Below, one piece after another: positions 25,293-35,774 of a stretch of DNA of 64,000 bases. Source of the stretch: Flexivirga oryzae (GTDB taxonomy: Bacteria; Actinomycetota; Actinomycetes; Actinomycetales; Dermatophilaceae); the NCBI RefSeq assembly GCF_014190805.1, contig NZ_JACHVQ010000001.1:372001-436000 (forward strand), written 5' to 3'. The notes under the pieces are model-generated. The model ran no database searches and was not told the origin of the DNA. It saw only the letters and a list, made by a program, of their open reading frames with translations. The first letter of the stretch is position 1. Each line of letters starts with the position of its first letter. A program made the position numbers and the translations under genes.

Positions 25293-27014
25293 ATGATGTG
25301 CGGTGTGTCTGGGGACGTCGAGGGTGAGCGGCTGCTGGCTGCATTGCAGACGCTGCGGCGCGGCGTCGACGCCGTTGCGCTCCCGCTCCACCTGACCGAC
25401 GTCGAACGCGCCCGGCGCGACCGGGGCGAGTTGCTCGCCCAGCTCGACGACTACATCCTGCCGCGGGCCGCCTCCCTGGACGCGCCGCTGCTGGCCGTCG
25501 TCGGCGGGTCGACCGGTGCCGGCAAGTCCACCCTCGTCAACTCCCTCGTCGGCGAGGTGGTCAGCAAGAGCGGCGTGCTGCGGCCCACGACCCGGGCCTC
25601 GACGCTGATCCACAACCCGGCCGACGAACGCTGGTTCACCGGCACCCGGGTGCTGCCCGGCCTGGCCAGACTGACCGGTGACATCGAGGAGGCGGGGGAC
25701 CCGGGCACGCTGCGGCTCGTGCCGGGCAACGTGCCGCAGGGCCTCGCGCTGCTCGACGCACCCGACATCGACTCGGTCGTCTCGGCCAACCGCGACCTCG
25801 CCCGGCAGTTGCTGTCCGCCGCCGACCTGTGGCTGTTCGTCACGACTGCCATGCGGTATGCCGACGCCGTGCCCTGGGACCTGCTGCACCAGGCGATCCA
25901 CCGCGGAACCTCCGTCGCGGTCGTGCTCGACCGCGTGCCGCTGGACGCCATGGAGGAGGTGCGCGCCGACTTCGCGACCATGCTCATGGAGCAGGGGCTC
26001 GGCCAGTCGCCGGTGTTCGCCATCGCCGAGACCGGCCTGGGCGCGGACGGGTTGCTGCCCAAGGTGGAGGTCGCGCGGATCAACGGCTGGCTGGCGTCCC
26101 TCGCCGCCGACCAGCACGCCCGCAGCATCGTGATCCGCCGCACCCTGCAGGGCGCGCTCGACTCGCTCGACAGCAGGGCCGCCGCCCTGGAGCTCGCCGT
26201 CATCCAGCAGGCCGACGGCCGGGAGGAACTGCAGCGCGCCGCCGCGGACGGGTACGCCGCCGCGCTCGCGGGTGTTTCCGAGGGCATGCGGGACGGCACG
26301 ATGCTGCGCGGCGAGGTGCTGGCCCGCTGGCAGGAGTTCGTCGGCACCGGTGAGGTCTTCCGGCAGCTCGAAGCCGGGGTCAGCCGGATGCGTGACCGGG
26401 TCGCTGCCGCGCTGCGCGGTCGCGGACGGCAACAACCGGTGGGGGATCTCGGTGCGGCACTGCAGACCGGTGTCGCCGCGCTGCTCCAGGCACACGGCGA
26501 GACCGCCGCGATCGACGTGGCACGCTCCTGGCGCCATACAGCAGGGGGAGCGGAGCTCATCCAGCAACACCCTGAACTCGCCTCTGTCAGCAAGGATTTC
26601 GAACAGGAGGCGGAGAAGCTCGTGCGGTCGTGGCAGGACGACGTGCTCGCCATGGTGCGTGACGAGGCCGGTGGCAAGCGCACCACTGCGCGCTTCCTGG
26701 CGTTCGGCGTCAACGGCATCGCCGTGCTGCTGATGCTCGTCGTCTTCTCCGCGACGGCCGGCCTGACCGGCGCCGAGGTCGGCATCGCCGGCGGTTCGGC
26801 GGTCCTCGCGCAGCGGCTGCTCGAGGCGGTCTTCGGCGACCAGGCGGTGCGCACCCTGGCGGCCAAGGCACGCACCCGGCTGCTGACCCGCACCGAGGAG
26901 CTGTATGACGCCCAGCGGGCTCGCTTCGACGCCGCGCTCGCGCAGCTCGGCGGCGGTGGGACGAGCGCCGAGGAGCTCCGGGCCGCGGTCGAGCAGGTCA
27001 GGGCGGCGCGATGA
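25293..27014 (+). CDS. Dynamin-like GTPase, first of a pair
   Basis: This protein of about 573 residues has an N-terminal GTPase: P-loop VVGGSTGAGKSTLVNSLVG at about residue 67, a switch threonine in LRPTTRAST, and G3 LLDAPDIDSVV. The G4 position reads VLDRVP and so lacks a standard NKxD. A long helical region follows. Two hydrophobic segments at about residues 475-530 (FLAFGVNGIAVLLMLVVFSAT, then GIAGGSAVLAQRLLEAVFG) could insert in the membrane. The ATG at 25293 is the earliest convincing start; TTG at 25269 is possible. It overlaps the second GTPase gene by four bases. Adjacent dynamin-like pairs act in membrane remodelling in other actinobacteria (for example Streptomyces DynA/DynB); equivalence here is inferred. 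Confidence 0.8.
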   Translation: MMCGVSGDVEGERLLAALQTLRRGVDAVALPLHLTDVERARRDRGELLAQLDDYILPRAASLDAPLLAVVGGSTGAGKSTLVNSLVGEVVSKSGVLRPTTRASTLIHNPADERWFTGTRVLPGLARLTGDIEEAGDPGTLRLVPGNVPQGLALLDAPDIDSVVSANRDLARQLLSAADLWLFVTTAMRYADAVPWDLLHQAIHRGTSVAVVLDRVPLDAMEEVRADFATMLMEQGLGQSPVFAIAETGLGADGLLPKVEVARINGWLASLAADQHARSIVIRRTLQGALDSLDSRAAALELAVIQQADGREELQRAAADGYAAALAGVSEGMRDGTMLRGEVLARWQEFVGTGEVFRQLEAGVSRMRDRVAAALRGRGRQQPVGDLGAALQTGVAALLQAHGETAAIDVARSWRHTAGGAELIQQHPELASVSKDFEQEAEKLVRSWQDDVLAMVRDEAGGKRTTARFLAFGVNGIAVLLMLVVFSATAGLTGAEVGIAGGSAVLAQRLLEAVFGDQAVRTLAAKARTRLLTRTEELYDAQRARFDAALAQLGGGGTSAEELRAAVEQVRAAR

Positions 27015-28645
27015 GTCCGAAGAAGTCAGAGCAGGGGACCGGTGGCTGGGACGAGGTCACGACCCACGCCGAAGCCCTCGCGGAGGCGCTGCGCACCGGT
27101 GCGGGCCGGTTGCCCACGCACGCTGAGGAACGAGCCCAGCAGGTGCTGCAGAAGATCCCGGCGCGGCAGGCGATCGTCGGAGGTCGCACTGTTGTCGTGC
27201 TCGCCGGGGCCACCGGCAGTGGCAAGTCGAGCCTGTTCAATGCGCTTGTGGCAGAGCCGGTTTCACGGATCGGTGCACGTCGGCCCACCACGTCGGTGCC
27301 GACCGCGGCGATGTGGGGCGACGAACCGAGCGGGGAACTGCTCGACTGGTTGCAGGTCGGCACCCGACACCAGGTGCCGCGTGGCGCCCGGCGCGCGGAC
27401 GCCCTCGACGGGTTGGTGCTGCTCGATCTGCCGGACTTCGACTCCCGCGTCGCGCAGCACCGTGCCGAGGCCGATCGGGTGATCGGGCTGGCGGACGTGC
27501 TCGTCTGGGTCACCGACCCGCAGAAGTACGCCGATGCCGTCCTGCACGACGACTACGTCAAGCAACTGGCGAGCCACAGCGCGGTCTCCCTGGTGGTGCT
27601 CAACCAGATCGACCGCCTCGGCCGCGCCGAGATCTCCCAGTGCGTCGAGGACCTGCAGCGGCTGCTCGCCGCCGACGGTCTCTCGGACGTGCCGGTCCTG
27701 ACGACCTCGGCGGTGCGTGGTTACGGCGTCGACGATCTCGCCGGCACGATCTCCTCGGTGGTCCAGCAACGCAACGCGGCCGAGCAGCGGCTGCTCGCGG
27801 ATGTGCGTGCGGCTGCGGTGTCGCTGCAGCCGGGTGTGGCTGCGCAGGAGGCCACGCTGCACGCCGACGACGGATCCGAGCTGACCGATGCGCTGTGCCG
27901 TGCGGCCGGCGTGCCGGCGGTGGTGGATGCGGTACGCCGTGACCACCTGATGCGGGCGGAGCAGCACGGTGGCTGGCCGTTCACCCGGTGGGTGCACCGG
28001 CTGCGGCCGCAACCGTTGCGCAGGCTGGGGCTCGACGAGGCCCACACCATGAACCGCTCCGGTGCCAAGCTCGCGCTCGGCCGGTCGTCGCTGCCACCTC
28101 CCGGTCCCGCCGCCCGGGCCGCCGTGGACCTGGCCGGTCGCCGGCTGGGCCGCCACGCCGCCGAAGGCCTGCCGGCCGCGTGGGCCGAGGCGGTCCAGGA
28201 GGCGGCCACCCCACCCGATGAGCGCTTGCACGACGCACTCGACCAGGCCGTCATCGGCACCGAACTGCACGGCCGGAAACCGGCCTGGTGGGCGGTGTCC
28301 TCGGCGCTGCAGTGGGTCTTCGCCGCCATCGCGCTGATCGGCCTGGTCTGGCTGATCCTGCTGGCGATCCTCGGTTTCGCGCACATCGACGCCGACTCGC
28401 CGACCTGGATCGGCCTGCCGATCCCGTTGCTGATGCTGGTCTTCGGCCTCCTCGCGGGCGTGCTGCTGGCGCTCATCGCGCGATGGACGGCGGCGCGTGG
28501 GGCGCGACGCCGCGCAGCGCAGGTCGGGTCGCGGTTGCGCGCCGCGATCGCCGTCGTCGGGGTCGAGCAGGTCATCGATCCCGTGGCTCACGTCCTGCAG
28601 GCACATCGCGACACGCGCGAGGCGCTGGCGGCCGCGGCGCGCTGA
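27011..28645 (+). CDS. Era/dynamin-like GTPase, second of a pair
   Basis: This 544-residue protein has a complete GTPase core: P-loop VLAGATGSGKSSLFNALV at about residue 65, switch RRPTTSVPTAAMW, G3 LLDLPDFDSRVAQ, and G4 VVLNQIDRLG. A helical linker and two membrane helices follow at about residues 425-485 (WVFAAIALIGLVWLILLAIL and LPIPLLMLVFGLLAGVLLALIA). The start ATG overlaps the previous gene's stop (atga), so the two GTPases are translationally coupled and probably work as a heteromeric membrane-associated machine. The biological process (septation, membrane repair or phage response) is not shown by the sequence. Confidence 0.8.
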   Translation: MSPKKSEQGTGGWDEVTTHAEALAEALRTGAGRLPTHAEERAQQVLQKIPARQAIVGGRTVVVLAGATGSGKSSLFNALVAEPVSRIGARRPTTSVPTAAMWGDEPSGELLDWLQVGTRHQVPRGARRADALDGLVLLDLPDFDSRVAQHRAEADRVIGLADVLVWVTDPQKYADAVLHDDYVKQLASHSAVSLVVLNQIDRLGRAEISQCVEDLQRLLAADGLSDVPVLTTSAVRGYGVDDLAGTISSVVQQRNAAEQRLLADVRAAAVSLQPGVAAQEATLHADDGSELTDALCRAAGVPAVVDAVRRDHLMRAEQHGGWPFTRWVHRLRPQPLRRLGLDEAHTMNRSGAKLALGRSSLPPPGPAARAAVDLAGRRLGRHAAEGLPAAWAEAVQEAATPPDERLHDALDQAVIGTELHGRKPAWWAVSSALQWVFAAIALIGLVWLILLAILGFAHIDADSPTWIGLPIPLLMLVFGLLAGVLLALIARWTAARGARRRAAQVGSRLRAAIAVVGVEQVIDPVAHVLQAHRDTREALAAAAR

Positions 28646-28789
28646 GCCCGGTCCACATCCCACCGAGCAGAGCACCGTCCTCCACAGCCCGCGGCGGAGC
28701 GTCTCGCCGGCGGCCCGTTCCTGGCCGGAGGCTGGCAGCCACTCGGTGCGGCAGACGCCACGCCGTTCGAACCAGCGTGAGGATGCGAC

Positions 28790-29326
28790 ATGAGCCAAAC
28801 AAGTCTGACCATCCGCGGCAACCTGACCGCGAAGCCCGAGCGGATCACGGGCAGCAAGGGCGACTTCACGACCTTCCGGGTCGCGGTCAACGAGTCCTAC
28901 TTCGACCAGGCCGTCGGCGGGTATGTCGATGGCCGGACCTCCTTCTTCCGGGTGGTCGCGTTCCGGCAGCTCGGCACCAACGTCTACAAGTCGCTGTCCA
29001 AGGGTGATGCCGTCGTGGTGACCGGCAAGCTGCGGATCAACCAGTGGGAGAGCGCGGCGGGCGACACGCGGTCGGCGCCGGAGATCGAGGCGTATGGCGT
29101 CGGCCCCGACCTGCGTTTCGGCATCGCGACCTACCAGCGCATCCCCAGCCAGCGGCAGCAGCAGGCCAGTTGGCGCAACCAGACCGCGGAGGCGCCCGCG
29201 GATCCCTGGGGCGGCGAGCAGGACGGCACCCCGGACGGGTCCGGCGACAGCGGATTCGTGCCGCGGGAGGACGGCGAGAGTGCGCCCATCCCGTCGAGCG
29301 GGCCGCTGCTGGAGCAGACCGGCTGA
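28790..29326 (+). CDS. ssb: Single-stranded DNA-binding protein
   Basis: This 178-residue protein has an N-terminal OB fold (residues 1-110): SLTIRGNLTAKPERI, TFRVAVNESYFDQ, FFRVVAFRQLGTNVYKSLSKGDAVVVTGKLRINQWE. The C-terminal part is Gln/Pro/Gly/Glu-rich and disordered and lacks the canonical acidic DDDIPF tip, ending GPLLEQTG instead. It is therefore probably the accessory SSB of actinobacteria rather than the replicative one, which normally sits with rpsF-rpsR. The ATG at 28790 follows GAGG with seven-base spacing. The 144-bp gap upstream holds nothing I can support. Confidence 0.88.
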   Translation: MSQTSLTIRGNLTAKPERITGSKGDFTTFRVAVNESYFDQAVGGYVDGRTSFFRVVAFRQLGTNVYKSLSKGDAVVVTGKLRINQWESAAGDTRSAPEIEAYGVGPDLRFGIATYQRIPSQRQQQASWRNQTAEAPADPWGGEQDGTPDGSGDSGFVPREDGESAPIPSSGPLLEQTG

Positions 29327-29416
29327 GGCCCCGCCCGGGGAGAGTTCGCTCACGCCGGACGGCGGTGGGGCGTCACGATTTCGGCCGGACGGCTTCGCCC
29401 CGATAGCCTGACCCGC

Positions 29417-31099
<1,683 letters not shown>

Positions 31100-31118
31100 C
31101 CCCTCCGCTCCCCACACG

Positions 31119-31458
31119 CCGAGGGGCTCACCAATCGCCGACAGGCCCAGAAATACCGGCTCACGAGCGCCCGAAATGCCCGTCCAACTGGGCCTTTCGG
31201 TGCGTTTGTGAGCCTCTCGGTGAATGTGGTCTGCGGTGCGTTTGTGAGCCTCTCGGTGAATGGGGTCTGCGGTGCGGCGAGGGCTGGCGGGTTCAACCGG
31301 AGCTCAGGCACCGCTTTCCGGCGCGACCGAGTGGTATGCCGCACGCCATACCGAGGGGCTCACCAATCGCCGACAGGCCCAGAAATACCGGCTCACGAGC
31401 GCCCGAAATGCCCGTCCAACTGGGCCTTTCGGTGCGTTTGTGAGCCTCTCGGTGAATG
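31119..31458. repeat. Two identical 108-bp structured repeats in a 400-bp gene-free gap
   Basis: The blocks 31119-31226 and 31351-31458 appear identical by eye, with a 232-bp period. The shared similarity continues a little further on the right. Each block has an outer dyad (cgaggggctcac with gtgagcctctcg, 11 of 12 pairs) and an inner dyad (ccgaaatgccc with gggcctttcgg, 10 of 11). The right part of copy 1 (tgcgtttgtgagcctctcgg plus six bases, 31201-31226) is repeated once more at 31237-31262. The whole 31100-31499 gap separates convergent ettA and the VOC gene and contains no supported gene. Confidence 0.9.
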
Positions 31459-31499
31459 GGGTCTGCGGTGCGGGGAGGGCTGGCGGGTTCTACCGGGGG

Positions 31500-31895
31500 T
31501 CAGGCGTTGTCGCGGGCGGCGAGCTCGGCGTCCGACATCAGCACGCAGAACTCGTTGCCCTCGGGGTCGGCGAGGACGGCCCAGCCGCGGTCGGGCCGGC
31601 GCAGGTCGTTGACCATGGTGGCGCCGAGGCCGAGGAGTCGGTCGACCTCCTCGTCACGCGTCAGGTCGGTGGAGCGCAGGCAGAAGTGCACGCGGTTCTT
31701 GATGGTCTTGGGTTCGGGGACCTTGAGGAACAACAGGAAGGTGTTGTTCGGACCGATCAGCCCGGCCTCCTCGTCGCCCGGCCGGGACGGGTCGTCGTCC
31801 TCCAGGTGGTAGTCGCCGAGGACCTGGCTCCACCACATCATCTGGGCGTAGGGGTCGGCGGCGTCGAAACAGAAATTGGCGGCTCGTGAAGTCAT
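31500..31895 (-). CDS. VOC family (glyoxalase-like) protein
   Basis: This 131-residue protein has a vicinal-oxygen-chelate fold of two paired beta-alpha-beta-beta-beta units: FCFDAADPYAQMMWWSQVLGDYH at the start, then VHFCLRSTDLTRDEEVDRLLGLGATMVNDL and WAVLADPEGNEFCVL. The last segment has the typical DPEGNEFC ending with a metal-ligand-type Glu. Actinobacteria carry many such genes, annotated as glyoxalase or bleomycin-resistance-like, and no specific substrate can be assigned. It is followed upstream on the same strand by a GNAT gene. Confidence 0.85.
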   Translation of the reverse strand: MTSRAANFCFDAADPYAQMMWWSQVLGDYHLEDDDPSRPGDEEAGLIGPNNTFLLFLKVPEPKTIKNRVHFCLRSTDLTRDEEVDRLLGLGATMVNDLRRPDRGWAVLADPEGNEFCVLMSDAELAARDNA

Positions 31896-31952
31896 GCGTC
31901 ACATCGTGACCGCCGGCACCGACACGCGGCAACGTCTTTTGCCCGCGCCCGG

Positions 31953-32558
31953 TCAGCCCACGCGATGCCGCAGCCGGTGCTGAAGATTCGCCTTCACCAT
32001 CGGCCAGGTGCGCGCCACAATGCTGTACTGCGCGGTGTCCCGCACCACGCCCTGATCGTCGATCGAGTCGGCCCGCAGGATGCCCTCGAGCTCGGCGCCG
32101 AGCCGCTCGATCGCGGCGCGGGACTGCAGGTTCATCTTGTGGGTGCGGAAGCGCACGGCCTCGACCCGCCACACCTGGAACGCATGGGTCATCATCAGCA
32201 GCTTGCTCTCGGCGTTGGTCCCGGTGCCGTGGGTGGACTCGCGGTTCCAGGTCGACCCGATCTCGACGCGTGGCACCGACGGCACGATGTCCATGAAGGT
32301 CGTCATACCCAGCACCGCGTCGTCGGCCACCCGGACGGCGGTGAACGGCTGCATCGTGCCCGCGTCCTGCAGGCCGAGCCGGCGGTCGATCTCCGCGTGC
32401 ATGCCGTCCGGCCGCGGCACCGAGGTGTACCAGCGGTCCCACATCTGACCGTCGCTCGCGGCCTCGACCAGGCCGTCGTGGTGGTCGTGGCTCAGCGGCT
32501 CGAGCCGGACCAGGGAACCGGTGAGAGTGACCGGGGTGAGCGGCAACGGGATCGTCAT
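31953..32558 (-). CDS. GNAT family N-acetyltransferase (RimJ/RimL-like)
   Basis: This 201-residue acetyltransferase begins PLTPVTLTGSLVRLEPLSHDHHDGLVEAA and has AVLGMTTFMDIVPSVPRVEIGSTWNRESTHGTGTNAESKLLMMTHAFQVW, which is the acetyl-CoA-binding region of the RimJ/RimL group, then RVEAVRFRTHKMNLQSRAAIERLGAELEGILR. Such enzymes acetylate protein N-termini or small amines. The partner is unknown. It lies 57 bp upstream of the VOC gene on the same strand. Confidence 0.88.
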   Translation of the reverse strand: MTIPLPLTPVTLTGSLVRLEPLSHDHHDGLVEAASDGQMWDRWYTSVPRPDGMHAEIDRRLGLQDAGTMQPFTAVRVADDAVLGMTTFMDIVPSVPRVEIGSTWNRESTHGTGTNAESKLLMMTHAFQVWRVEAVRFRTHKMNLQSRAAIERLGAELEGILRADSIDDQGVVRDTAQYSIVARTWPMVKANLQHRLRHRVG

Positions 32559-32591
32559 ACCCCGAATCTCAGCACACCCGCCCGGTCCGGT

Positions 32592-33929
32592 TCACTCGGC
32601 CGTCGCGGTGACCGCCCCGGGCGCCGTGGGTGCTGCCGGTGACGACGTGCCGGTGGAGGTCGACACCGTGGTCTTGGTGTCGTCGAAGACCAGCATGCTC
32701 CCGCCGTAGCACGCGACCCACACCTGATGCGTCGCGTCGTCGTAGGTGATGCCGATCGGCGCCGGGTCCGTCGGCACCCGTTGCACCACCTTCATGTCGG
32801 AGGTGGTGATCTTGCTCGCGGACTTGCCGAAGTAGTTCACGACATACAGCGCCGTGCCGTCCTGCGAGATGCTCATGCTGCGCGGCTCGGGTCCCGAAAC
32901 CACCTGGGAGACGACCTTGTCCGTGCTCGTGTCGATCTTGTAGACCGTGTTGGTGCCACTGGCCGCGAGGTAGAGCCACTTGCTGTCCGGCGACAGGACC
33001 AGGTGCCGGGGACGGTTGACCGTCATGATCACATGGTGCTCGCCGGTGTCGAGGTTGACCCGGAAGACCTTGTTGCCGTACATCGCGGCGACGTAGGCAG
33101 TCTTGTTGTCGGGCATGATGACGATGCCGCGTGGCTGCGCCGCCAGCTTGATCACCTTGACCTGCTTGGCCTTCGCCCGGTCGATGATGCTGATGGTGAA
33201 GTCACACCAGTTGCTGATCACGACTTTCTTCTGATCCGGTGTGAGCGCAACGAATTTCGGCACCGCACCGACTTCGATCGCCTGGTCCCACTTCATCGTG
33301 GCGGCATTGAAGCGATAGACGAAGCCGCGGTCGAAGCCGCTCTTCGGGGAGCACTCGTCGGTCGCGTAACCCTTGAAACCCGGGCCGCTCATCACGTAGT
33401 TGGACACGTAGGCGTACTTCGCGTCCTTGGTCCACGCCGCCTCGACCGGCCCGCCCTTGGAGATGCCCTTGTGTCCGGCGAAACCGTACTTGGACAGGTC
33501 GATCGAGTCGGGCAGTCGCTTGACGAGTTCGTGGGTCCTGCTGTTGTAGACGGTGATCGAGTGGCTGTAGATCATGTTGTTGGCCAGCACCAGGCCGTGC
33601 TCGCTGGCGTCGACGGACTTGGGGGTGATGCCCCCGGTGAACCGGTCGATCCGCTCCAGTCTGGTGTCGGCGGACGGCACACGCTGGGTGACCTTCGGTG
33701 TCGGGGTCGGCGCCGTGCTGATGGAGGTGGCGGTGGCTGTCGGGTTCGCGGTCGCCGGGGTGCCCGCGGTCGTCACGGCCTCCGCCCGGGCATTGTCCGG
33801 CCGGAAGGCCCGCCACGCCCCGATCGCCGAGGCGGACAGCGCCACACAGACGATCGCGAGAATGGCAAGTGCAGTGCGCCGACGGCGCACATAGACCTGC
33901 TCCTGCCTCCAGTGGGTTCGCTCACCCAT
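32592..33929 (-). CDS. Membrane-anchored YncE-like beta-propeller protein
   Basis: This protein of about 445 residues has an N-terminal membrane helix (TALAILAIVCVALSASAIGAW, residues 17-38), a Thr/Ala/Pro-rich linker, and a seven-bladed propeller of YncE/cytochrome-D1 type. Repeated blades end in patterns such as PKFVALTPDQKKVVISNW, PRGIVIMPDNKTAYVAAMYGNKVFRVN, PRHLVLSPDSKWLYLAASGTNTVYKID and PRSMSISQDGTALYVVNYFG. No haem motif is present. The start at 33929 (MGERTHWRQEQVYVRRRR) gives basic residues before the helix. A Thr/Ser/Ala-rich tail follows the last blade. It is probably extracytoplasmic with an unknown ligand. Confidence 0.78.
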   Translation of the reverse strand: MGERTHWRQEQVYVRRRRTALAILAIVCVALSASAIGAWRAFRPDNARAEAVTTAGTPATANPTATATSISTAPTPTPKVTQRVPSADTRLERIDRFTGGITPKSVDASEHGLVLANNMIYSHSITVYNSRTHELVKRLPDSIDLSKYGFAGHKGISKGGPVEAAWTKDAKYAYVSNYVMSGPGFKGYATDECSPKSGFDRGFVYRFNAATMKWDQAIEVGAVPKFVALTPDQKKVVISNWCDFTISIIDRAKAKQVKVIKLAAQPRGIVIMPDNKTAYVAAMYGNKVFRVNLDTGEHHVIMTVNRPRHLVLSPDSKWLYLAASGTNTVYKIDTSTDKVVSQVVSGPEPRSMSISQDGTALYVVNYFGKSASKITTSDMKVVQRVPTDPAPIGITYDDATHQVWVACYGGSMLVFDDTKTTVSTSTGTSSPAAPTAPGAVTATAE

Positions 33930-33998
33930 GCCACGAGAGTATGGCGTGGGTGGCCGGATCCGCGGCACATTCGCCCCGAGCGGCGCGGCGTGACGGTT

Positions 33999-34781
33999 TC
34001 ACCCGGCCGGTTTTCGCGCCCGCAACCAGAACCGTTTGCGGGTGGCGCGCAACGGCCGCTCCGTCGCCGGCCCCGTGGCGTGCAGCGCGAGCAGCACGTC
34101 GGCGTAGCGCTCGACGCTGAAGTCCTCCGGCACGTCCCACGGCACCAGTTGCACGTAGGCGATCAGCGCCGCGACGTCGTCGAAGACGTAGTGCCCGGCG
34201 GTCTCGGCGCCGTCGACGACCTCGAAACCCACGGCAGTCAGGTCGTCGCGGAATTGCCGGTAGTTGACCTGTGGCGCGTTCGGCGGCATACCGAAAGCAC
34301 TTCGTATCTCACCGAACTCGTCACCACCGACCTGTTGGGTGAGGAACGTCCCTCCCGGGCTGAGCACGCGGAGGACCTCGTCCTGCCGGTACCCCTCGTG
34401 GCGGTTCAACACCAGGTCGAACGACGCATCCGAGAAGGGGAGCAGGTCGCCCCTGCTGCCCGGGTCGCCGTCGGCGCCCACCACACCCACGTCGTATGAC
34501 GCCAGCAGCTTCCCGGCGACGCCGATGTTCGGCCGCCAGCCCTCCATCGCGACGGTGTGCTCCGGCAGCACGTCGGCGAAGCGCGCAAGGAACTCCCCGC
34601 CACCGGTACCCATGTCGAGCACCCGTGTGGCCCGGGTGAGCGCGGCTCGCCATACAGCAACGAGGTCCCAGGGCTCGGAGTCCTCGTGCATCCGCCCGTC
34701 GAGCGAGCTGAAGTCCCAGCCCTCCGGCTGATCCCGTTCCTCTGCGGCCCAGGCCGCGAGCAGCTTCCCCTGATCGGTCAT
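33999..34781 (-). CDS. SAM-dependent methyltransferase
   Basis: This 260-residue protein has methyltransferase motif I RVLDMGTGGGEFLARF at about residue 53, then PNIGVAGKLL, LPFSDASFDLVLNRHEGY and LSPGGTFLTQQVGGDEFGEI. This last block resembles small-molecule methyltransferases annotated near thioesterases. The ATG at 34781 shares one base with the tesB stop (tgatg), so it is the second gene of a tesB operon. The substrate is unknown. Confidence 0.83.
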   Translation of the reverse strand: MTDQGKLLAAWAAEERDQPEGWDFSSLDGRMHEDSEPWDLVAVWRAALTRATRVLDMGTGGGEFLARFADVLPEHTVAMEGWRPNIGVAGKLLASYDVGVVGADGDPGSRGDLLPFSDASFDLVLNRHEGYRQDEVLRVLSPGGTFLTQQVGGDEFGEIRSAFGMPPNAPQVNYRQFRDDLTAVGFEVVDGAETAGHYVFDDVAALIAYVQLVPWDVPEDFSVERYADVLLALHATGPATERPLRATRKRFWLRARKPAG

Positions 34782-35737
34782 CACTGCTCCTTGACGCGCA
34801 CCATGCCTTCCTGCGCGACCGAGCAGATGAGCGTGCCGTCCAGGGAGAAGATCTTGCCGAGGCCCAGCCCGCGGCCGCCGGACGCGGACGGGGACTCCTC
34901 CTCGTAGAGCACCCACTCGTCGATGCGGCCGGGCCGGTGGAACCACATGGCGTGGTCCAGGCTGGCCGGACGCAGCCGGGGGTTGGCCCAGACGAGCCCG
35001 TGGCGGCGCAGGATCGACTCCAACAGCGTGTAGTCGGAGGCGTAGGCGAGCACGGCCGCGTGCAACAACGGGTCGTCGGGCAGCGTGTCGACCGCCTTCA
35101 TCCAGACGTTCTGGTGTGCCGCGTGCTGGCGGCCGGGAACCAGGTAAATCGCGCCCTCGACGGTCCGCACGTCCAGCGCGCGACGCGTCCAGTGTTCGAC
35201 CGCGGGGTGCTCGACGCCGGCGAGTTCCTCCGCCGTGGTCCGGACCCGGTCCGGGTCCGGGACCGAGGGCATCGCCGCCTGGTGGTCCAGCCCCTCGGCC
35301 GCCTCCTGGAAGGACAGCGTCGCCGAGAGGATGGTCTTGCCGTACTGCATCGCGTAGACCCGGCGGACCGAGAAGGAGTTGCCGTCGCGCAGGTTCTCGA
35401 CCCCGAACTCGATGGGATGCTCGGAGTCGCCCGGGCGGATGAAGTAGGCGTGCAGTGAGTGGATCGCGCGACTGGTCAACCCGGCCGAGGCGACGGTGCG
35501 TCCGGCGGCGATCACGCTCTGCGCGAGCACCTGGCCGCCGAAGGCGCGCCCGTGCGGTGTGACCTGGCTGCGCCCGGTGAACAGCTGCAGCCTCCGCTCC
35601 GACAGGTCCATCTCGGGTGCGTTGTCGGGTGCATCGATCACCGAGCTGGACCGAGCCTCGCCCACGGGGCGCAGATCGAGCACGTCGAGCAGGTCCTCGG
35701 TGGGCGAGGACTGGGCGGTTCCGTCGTCAGAGGTCAC
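34781..35737 (-). CDS. tesB: Acyl-CoA thioesterase II
   Basis: This 318-residue double hot-dog thioesterase hydrolyses medium- to long-chain acyl-CoA. Typical segments are RRLQLFTGRSQVTPHGRAFGGQVLAQSVIAAGRTV, AIHSLHAYFIRPGDSEHPIEFGVENLRDGNSFSVRRVYAMQYGKTI, and the C-terminal ASLDHAMWFHRPGRIDEWVLYEEESPSASGGRGLGLGKIFSLDG, which contains the conserved acidic and Gln/Ser catalytic region. The GTG at 35737 (VTSDDGTAQ) is preferred. An ATG at 35776 would overlap the divergent thioesterase start codon and adds non-conserved residues. Confidence 0.93.
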   Translation of the reverse strand: MTSDDGTAQSSPTEDLLDVLDLRPVGEARSSSVIDAPDNAPEMDLSERRLQLFTGRSQVTPHGRAFGGQVLAQSVIAAGRTVASAGLTSRAIHSLHAYFIRPGDSEHPIEFGVENLRDGNSFSVRRVYAMQYGKTILSATLSFQEAAEGLDHQAAMPSVPDPDRVRTTAEELAGVEHPAVEHWTRRALDVRTVEGAIYLVPGRQHAAHQNVWMKAVDTLPDDPLLHAAVLAYASDYTLLESILRRHGLVWANPRLRPASLDHAMWFHRPGRIDEWVLYEEESPSASGGRGLGLGKIFSLDGTLICSVAQEGMVRVKEQ

Positions 35738-35774
35738 CGGGTGAGCGTATCGACCGACCTGGGACGATGTCGGC

